In this document: piece after piece, positions 58,340 through 64,000 of the stretch
Layout: each line of letters starts with the position of its first letter
Numbering within the stretch: the stretch's first letter is position 1
Source: Geotrypetes seraphini
Lineage: Eukaryota; Chordata; Amphibia; Gymnophiona; Dermophiidae
Assembly: GCF_902459505.1 (NCBI RefSeq)
Contig: NC_047096.1
Location: 2,170,001 to 2,234,000 of the forward strand
Length of the DNA stretch: 64,000 nucleotides
Direction: 5' to 3'
Notes under the pieces: generated by a model
Database searches by the model: none
Seen by the model: only the letters and a program-made list of their open reading frames with translations
Told to the model about the DNA's origin: nothing
Position numbers and translations under genes: made by a program

Positions 58340-59290
58340 AGATGTTCAAGGCTTTATTAAAAGTTCAATAATCCAGAAAAAGAAATAGCTAGGACCCAAA
58401 ACGTTGCAGACTGTGGAGCCAACACGGTCCGTATTTTGACCAAACTGTCTTCCTCAGGGGTCCCTGAAGGTCCTGATACAGAAACTCGTGGATCAGAGGC
58501 TAAGAATGACTCTGGTTTACTCCCAGGGCATCCACCTCTGCCTTGGTGCAGGAAAATGGTATTACACGCCTGAGCGGTTACATACCATGTATCCTGTAGT
58601 TTCGGACAGGTGCTGGTGTTGCCAGCTGGGTTTTCTAGATTTGGTGTTTTGGAGATTAGTGGTAGGGGAATTGTCTCGCTTGCTGGGAGCTCCGGTGGAG
58701 AACACTTCATTGGGCTGTTTATTGGGTTTATACAATGTTAAATGGCAAAGTAAAATACTGCGATGGGGCCTAGTGGTGGCTAAATGTTTGATCGCTGGTT
58801 CTTGGAAGACCTGGTGTTTGAGATTACAACAGTTGGGGCATATGGAGGCGATGGTGGCTCAACGCAGGGGACATTTTGTTCTTTCTATGGGAACCTGGGC
58901 TTTAATTTCTGAAAAACTGATGACTTTGCAAGTGGGGTGAATGTATTTTCTTTGCTGTACATTGCTTTAGGAGGGAATGGGGCTGTGATTGGCTAGGAGT
59001 TCTTTGGGGGATGGGGAGACGGACGGACGGACGGACGGAAGCTTGCTGAATAGTGGGCTAGATTGAGGATTTTGTTCAATTTGTCTGGAGGCTGGTATGT
59101 TTCGCTCTTTTTCTCTCTTACTATGGAGATACGTATTGCTCTGTTTGTAGTAGGGTGCAATTGTTATGCGGTTGTTATCTTGAAAACTTAATAAAAATCT
59201 TAAATATTAAAAATGACTCTGGGCAAAACTCTGCACAGTTGAGAAGTCCTCAATGGCTTGAGAAAAAAAAAAAACATGCATAAAAATTTG
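58340..59290. mobile_element. unclassified repeat split by an L1/Tx1 LINE
   Basis: 58340-58515 (GGCTTTATTAAAAGTTCAAT, AACACGGTCCGTATTTTGAC, TCTTCCTCAGGGGTCCCTGA) and 59223-59290 are the two flanks. The CGGTCCGT...CTTCCTC words resemble 2175-2215. Possibly a Penelope-like terminal region. Confidence 0.4.
58516..59211 (+). mobile_element. L1/Tx1-type LINE 3' end with 11-bp target duplication
   Basis: AATGACTCTGG at 58505-58515 and 59212-59222. The frame 58488-58940 includes GKWYYTPERLHTMYPVVSDR, CWCCQLGFLDLVFW and LLGAPVENTSLGCLLGLYNV, the C-terminal zinc-knuckle and tail of L1/Tx1 ORF2. It ends in an A-rich tail (ACTTAATAAAAATCTTAAAT). A GGAC tandem repeat (59025-59039) lies in its 3' UTR. 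Confidence 0.85.
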
Positions 59291-59344
59291 ACAATACAGA
59301 CATAGTGGTTATAAAGGCAAATCCTACATAACTTTAGAATAACA

Positions 59345-60355
59345 TCAGAGTTTATTTAAAAATTTGATATACCGCCTTATCAAATTTCAAAGCGGTTTTA
59401 CATAATATAAAAACAAAGTATAAAAAGAGCGTACGTTAAAAACAAATGACAAATAATGCTACAATCAAACGCACTGACAAACATTGACTTATCGATACAG
59501 AATGGAAAAGGGCAGAGAAAGCGGGGGAGAAGGAGCAGAACAAAAGGAAGGGGAACAATAAAATCAAGAGTCTAGAATGTTGTAAAATAGGCTAAAATGA
59601 TTAAAAAATGGCATGGATCAGGTTTCCATTACCGTCCTTAGAAGGACTATCATACACCGAATGCGTCTTTAAAAAAAAAAGGCCTTCAAGTTACTTTTAA
59701 ATTTATCAAGGGATGTAATTTCTCTTATATAATTTGGTGCTGAATTCCCGATGGTGGGGGCCGTGACTGAAAAGTGTTAATGTATCTTAAAGAAGGGATG
59801 AACGCAATGTACGATGGGGGGATGGGGGATAAATAGCCTGTTAATAAAATGAGGTTGGCCGGAAGTTATGGTCTTGTATGTCAGTAACATTATTTTATAG
59901 GAAATTCGACGGGCATTGATCAAAAGAGGGTTCTTTGAGTGGGCAGACTTGTTGGGCCGATGGCCCTTTTCTGCCGTTATACTCTATGTTTCTATGATGG
60001 TATTTTCGTTCTTTTGAAATAATTTTAATAGCAGTATTTTGAATAATTTGAAGACGTTTTATTTCTTTCTTAGTGATTCCTTTGTATAGTGCATTACTAT
60101 AACCCAAGCATGAAATAACGAGCGAATGAATAAGAATATTTAATGAAGATTGATCTAATAAGGTGACAAGAGATCTGATCATTCGAAGGCGATAGAAACA
60201 TTTCTTAACTACAGAGCTTATTTATTCATGGAACGAGAGTTTTCCGTCGAAAGTAACACCAAGAAGTTTAATAGTGATGACTACCTGAATTGAAACTGGT
60301 TTTATTGTTATGGGACAGGGAAGAGTAAGACCGTCCTTGACTGTGAAATCACAAG
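59345..60355 (-). mobile_element. L2-type LINE, antisense, with short CR1 tip inside
   Basis: Tail at left (GATATACCGCCTTATCAAAT, CAAAGCGGTTTTACATAATA). Minus strand 60182-60000 encodes LNILIHSLVISCLGYSNALY, KEIKRLQIIQNTAIKII. 60434-60222 encodes VITIKLLGVTFDGKLSFHE. Order fits L2-type ORF2. Broken. Confidence 0.82.
59935..59998 (+). mobile_element. CR1 LINE 3' tip (64 bp), sense
   Basis: TGAGTGGGCAGACTTGTTGG, GGCCCTTTTCTGCCGTTATA, CTCTATGTTTCTATGATGG. A minimal, heavily 5'-truncated CR1 insertion in the LINE frame. Confidence 0.75.
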
Positions 60356-60359
60356 AGGA

Positions 60360-61172
60360 TTGTGAAAAATTGCAAGGGGACCTTGAGAGACTGGGCAGAT
60401 GATGTTTAATGTGAGCAAGTGCAAAGTGAAGCATGTGGGGAAGAGGAACCGACGCAGAGTTCCACGTTAGGAGTCACTGCCCAGGAAAAGGATCTAGGTG
60501 GCATGGTTGAGGATACGTTAAAATCCTCAGCTCAGTGTATGGCAGCAGTTAAGAAAGCAAATAGAATGTAGGAATGATTAGGATAGGAATGGAAAACAAA
60601 GATGAAAATCTTATAATGCCCTTGTATCGCTCTATGGTATGGCCACACCTCAAATACTATGTGCAGTTCTGGTTACCATATCTCAAAAAAGATATAGCGG
60701 AATTAGAAAAGGTACAGAGAAGGGCAACGAAAATGATAAAAGGGATGGGACGACTTCCCTATGAGGAAAGGCTAAAGCGGCTACTGCTCAGGGGTGATAT
60801 GAGTGGAGTGGAAAGGGTAGATGCAAATCATTTATTTACTCTTTCCAAAAGTGCTAGGACTAGGGGGACTAAGTACAAGATTTAAAACAATTCAACTCTG
60901 GAATTCATTGCCAGAGAATGTGATGAAAGCAGTTAGCTTTGCAGGATTTAAAAAATGCTTGAATAACTTCCCAAAAGAGAAGTGCATATGCCATTATTAA
61001 GAAGGACATGGGAAAATCCTCTGCTTTTTCCTAGGATAAGCAGCATAAAATCTGTTTTACTGTTTGGAATCTTGCCAGGTACTTGTGACCTGGGTTGGCC
61101 ACTGTTAGAAACAGGATCCTGGGCTTAATAGACCTGCAGTCTGTCCCAGTATGACCACTCTTATGTTCTTAA
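60360..61172 (+). mobile_element. CR1 LINE, ORF2 second half and 3' UTR, sense
   Basis: GAGCAAGTGCAAAGTGAAGC (the NxxKCKVxH block), then 60574-60885 encoding MPLYRSMVWPHLKYYVQFWL, RRATKMIKGMGRLPYEERL. Tail CCAGGTACTTGTGACCTGGG...CCACTCTTATGTTCTTA. About 810 bp with numerous small lesions. Confidence 0.9.
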
Positions 61173-61299
61173 GACTAGTGAGTTAGTTGCTAGTCTGCCT
61201 GTATGTCTGATGGCAAAATATTTTATGGAACAGGACTAAAATGTAAAAATCCTTGTGGAAATGGGTCTGATCATTTGCATGCTCCCAAAAAGTGACCTA

Positions 61300-61568
61300 A
61301 TGCATTGCTAAGACCAGTTAATGTAGCTGGTTTTAAAAAAGGTTTGGACAAGTTCCTGGAGAAAAAGTCCATAGTCTGTTTGCTCATGGAATGTTGCTAC
61401 TCTGGGGATTCTGGAATCTTGCTACTCTTTGAGATTCTGTTTAGAATGTTGCTGCTCTTTGGGTTTTTGCCAAGTACTTGTGACCTAGACTGGCCACCGT
61501 GAGGACAGGCTAATGGGCTAAATGGACTAGTGGAGTGACCCAGTAAGACTATTCTTATGCTCTTAGGC
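61300..61568 (+). mobile_element. CR1 LINE 3' end with 3 tail units, sense
   Basis: GGTTTTAAAAAAGGTTTGGA, then three variants of the CATGGAATGTTGCTACT unit (61384-61470), CAAGTACTTGTGACCTAGAC and GACTATTCTTATGCTCTTA. Confidence 0.9.
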
Positions 61569-62575
61569 TATGGGAGCAGTTCCAAATTGTGCAACATAGA
61601 AACTCTGGTGCAATGGAAACATAGTGGTCAGGAAAGTGCTCCTTTCAAACTAGCTCTGCCCTCGTCTCTACTTTCCCCCCCAAACACACAAGCAGCTGCT
61701 CCAGGAACCTCACTTGCTTCCTGTCTCATCAAACCTTATGCTATTCAGTGACCGAAGCCAGACGCTTCTCTGATACAGATTTAGTGCAGCACAAAGACAC
61801 ATTTAGAAGCTGCACCAGGGATTTTTTTTTTTTTTTTTACCGACAACCGGCCTTTCTACAGACACATTTGACCATCAACATTTTGAGCACGATGGACAAT
61901 GGCTAATCCCCTGAGCCCACCCCACCAATGACACAAACCCTATTACTCATGCAGCCTTTGCAGACATAACATGACTGTTACAACCCTGGATAGTAAATGG
62001 GGTAAGGTAGATTTTGGAGAATTCATTCCACATGGTCAAAAGTCCTGGAGGGGGCTCTAAAGCAGCTTGGGTGTAGGTGTGGGAGCTCCGTGACCTAAGG
62101 CCCAGAGCAATTCCCCGGGTTGAATCCCTTCTGAATAGCAGACCAAAACAGAGAGAAACAAGGGTAGTAGCTGATACCAAGGTTGGTTCTGACTCGGATG
62201 GAAGAGGGTTGTTCTGAGCACTGACGGGCCAGCGCTTAATGGAGCAGCATCATGAAATATCACAGGAACGGCAGAGCAAAATAACTCCCAACGCTTAACA
62301 CTAAGAGCCTGAAAATTAGCACTGAGCATTGGGAAGATAAGGAGGAACGACGTGCGTGGCGCCCACGCACTAGAGCTGTGCAGTAAGCTCAGTGCTTGTG
62401 CCAGGCAAACCCGAAAGTGAAGCACACATTGGTGCCTGCCTTCTGTGCTTTCCAATTTATTTTTTGTTTGTTTTTATTGGAAAGCTTATATTGGAAACAG
62501 ACGCCAACGTGCTTTCAGTTTTGAGTTTGCTCCAATTCGCACACATTCGTCTCCTCGCCACGGACAGGGTTTAGT
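61569..62575. other. unassigned intergenic DNA (about 1 kb)
   Basis: No gene or repeat recognised. A T18 run lies at 61822-61839. Confidence 0.4.
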
Positions 62576-62701
62576 AGGGTTACCAGATACCCAAGAAAAC
62601 CCGGACATGTTCTCTTTTTAGAGGACTGTCCGGGTAGCCTGACAGATTTCCAAAACCCAGCAGTTTATCCAGATTTTGGAAAGCTTCAAGCTTGGGGCCG
62701 T
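62576..62701. mobile_element. MITE fragment (GGGTTACCAGATACC end)
   Basis: GGGTTACCAGATACCCAAGA with the hairpin CCCGGACATGTTCTC...GAGGACTGTCCGGG. It looks like one end of a common fold-back element and abuts a CR1. Confidence 0.45.
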
Positions 62702-63420
62702 ACCTAATTCGCTCACCTGGAGTATTGCATTCAATTCTGGTCTCCTTATCTGAAGAAAGATATAGCGACACTAGAAAAGGTTCAAAGAAGAACGACCAAG
62801 ACGATAAAAGTGATGGAACTCCTCGTATGAGGAAAGACTAAAATGGTTAGGGCTCTTCAGCTTGGAAAAGAGACAGATGAGGGGAGATAGGATTGAAATC
62901 TACAAAATCCTGAGTGGAGTAGAACGGGTACAAATGGATCGAATTTTCACTCCGTCAAATATTACAAAGACTAGGGGACACTCGATGAAGTTACAGGGAA
63001 ATACCTTTAAAACAAACAGGAGGAAATAATTTTTCACTCAACGAATAGTTAAGCTGTGGAATGCGTTGCCAGAGGATGTGGTAAGAGTGGATAGTGTAGC
63101 TGGTTTTAAGAAAGGTTTGGACAAGTTCCTGGAAGAAAAGTTCATAGTCTTGTTATTGAGACAGACACGGGGGAAGCCACTGCTTGCCCTGTATTGGTAG
63201 CATGGAATGTTGCTACTCTTTGGGGGATTCCATATCCGCATGGAATGTTTCTACTATTTAGGGTTCCGGAATCTTGCTACTCTTTGAGATTCTATGTGGA
63301 ATGTTGCTACTCCTTGGGTTTTGGCCAGGTACTAGTGATCTGGATTGGCCCGTGAGAACAGGCTAGTGGGCTTGATGGACCATTGGTCTGACCAGGGAAG
63401 GCTATTCTTATGTTCTTATG
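62702..63420 (+). mobile_element. CR1 LINE, ORF2 end and 3' UTR with 4 tail units, sense
   Basis: CACCTGGAGTATTGCATTCA (HLEYCIQFW), AGGGCTCTTCAGCTTGGAAA (GLFSLEK), CAAAGACTAGGGGACACTCG, four variants of the CATGGAATGTT unit (63199-63322), and GGCTATTCTTATGTTCTTATG (20-base core GCTATTCTTATGTTCTTATG). Confidence 0.92.
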
Positions 63421-64000
63421 GAGGGCCTCCAAGCTTACACACATGACATCACACTTCCGCATGCAATGTCGTCAGAGGGAAGAGTGCCCTTAACTCCATA
63501 CTAGGACATTGGGCAGTACTGGGTCAGAAGTTCCCCATCCAAATGCTGACCTGATTGGACTCTGAGAATATTTTGAGGTTTGGTTGTAGAGGTGGGGTTT
63601 AGCAGAATGTTTTCTTGGCTCAGGTACGTTTGTGTCACATGGTACACATCCAGATTAATTCCTTCTTAAAAATGAGATGAATTTTTCTTAGCATGTTATA
63701 AAGAACATACATCCCAGACAAGATGAATAAAGTACTTTTCAGCAACTAGACTGGGAGTGGGAAACTCCCAGAAGAGATTTTTATGTTCTGTATCCCACCC
63801 TGACAGCCCTTTGTAGCAGTGAATGACATCTGGGAATGGACAAATGGCTGCAGAGAGTTAAGGACTCCTGTTTTGCGAATACTTTTATATGTAGTCTTGT
63901 ATAATCCTATATCAAATCCCAGAAATGGAGGGAAGGGGGGTTCAGCCTCACTCAGATCTTCTGTATCCTCAAAGCAGAAAGTTCTGCAACCTGAATTTTG
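63421..64000. other. unassigned DNA at the window's right edge
   Basis: About 580 bp. No gene, RNA or repeat recognised. Confidence 0.4.

Noticed and set aside
25200-64000. SOX13, a neighbour further along in mammals
   Set aside because: No HMG-box or other SOX13 exon is visible. It may lie beyond the right edge.

Overview
This window is a piece of vertebrate nuclear chromosome carrying the 3' part of one protein-coding gene, one complete small gene, and about 40 kb of repeat-packed gene-poor DNA. Nothing looks prokaryotic or organellar. Both genes have ordinary GT-AG introns. The host is most likely an amphibian, and I favour a caecilian. That is inferred from the very abundant CR1-type LINE tails (ending in the 'TTCTTATG' motif and containing 'GGATTGGCCACC'), which I associate with caecilian genomes. 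No search was run.

Layout. (1) About 1-9,470: the last six coding exons and 3' UTR of ZC3H11A, a CCCH zinc-finger protein of nuclear mRNA export, on the + strand. Its N-terminal zinc-finger exons lie left of the window. (2) About 9,470-15,780: intergenic repeats (CR1, LINE tails, DIRS-like ends, hAT-like and TA-flanked fold-back elements, and a 524-bp PIF/Harbinger-type MITE with a TAA target duplication). (3) About 15,780-24,070: SNRPE, the core spliceosomal Sm protein E, complete in five exons (92 codons) behind a CpG-rich promoter. Its introns hold a CR1-derived minisatellite (16,366-16,844) and two fold-back transposons. (4) About 24,070-64,000: no gene that I can support. This part is a mosaic of CR1 copies on both strands, L2/Rex-type LINEs, one L1/Tx1-type LINE, hAT MITEs with 8-bp target duplications, mariner relics, DIRS and Penelope-like fossils, and several multi-layer nested insertions.

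The ZC3H11A-SNRPE order and shared orientation match the arrangement known in mammals, so this is an ancient neighbour pair. Both products act in nuclear RNA metabolism (mRNA export and pre-mRNA splicing), but they have separate promoters and 3' ends and nothing suggests co-transcription.

Most long open frames outside the exons are remnants of LINE reverse transcriptase or are fortuitous. Repeat borders are read by eye and good to about 5-20 bp, except where a target-site duplication fixes them.
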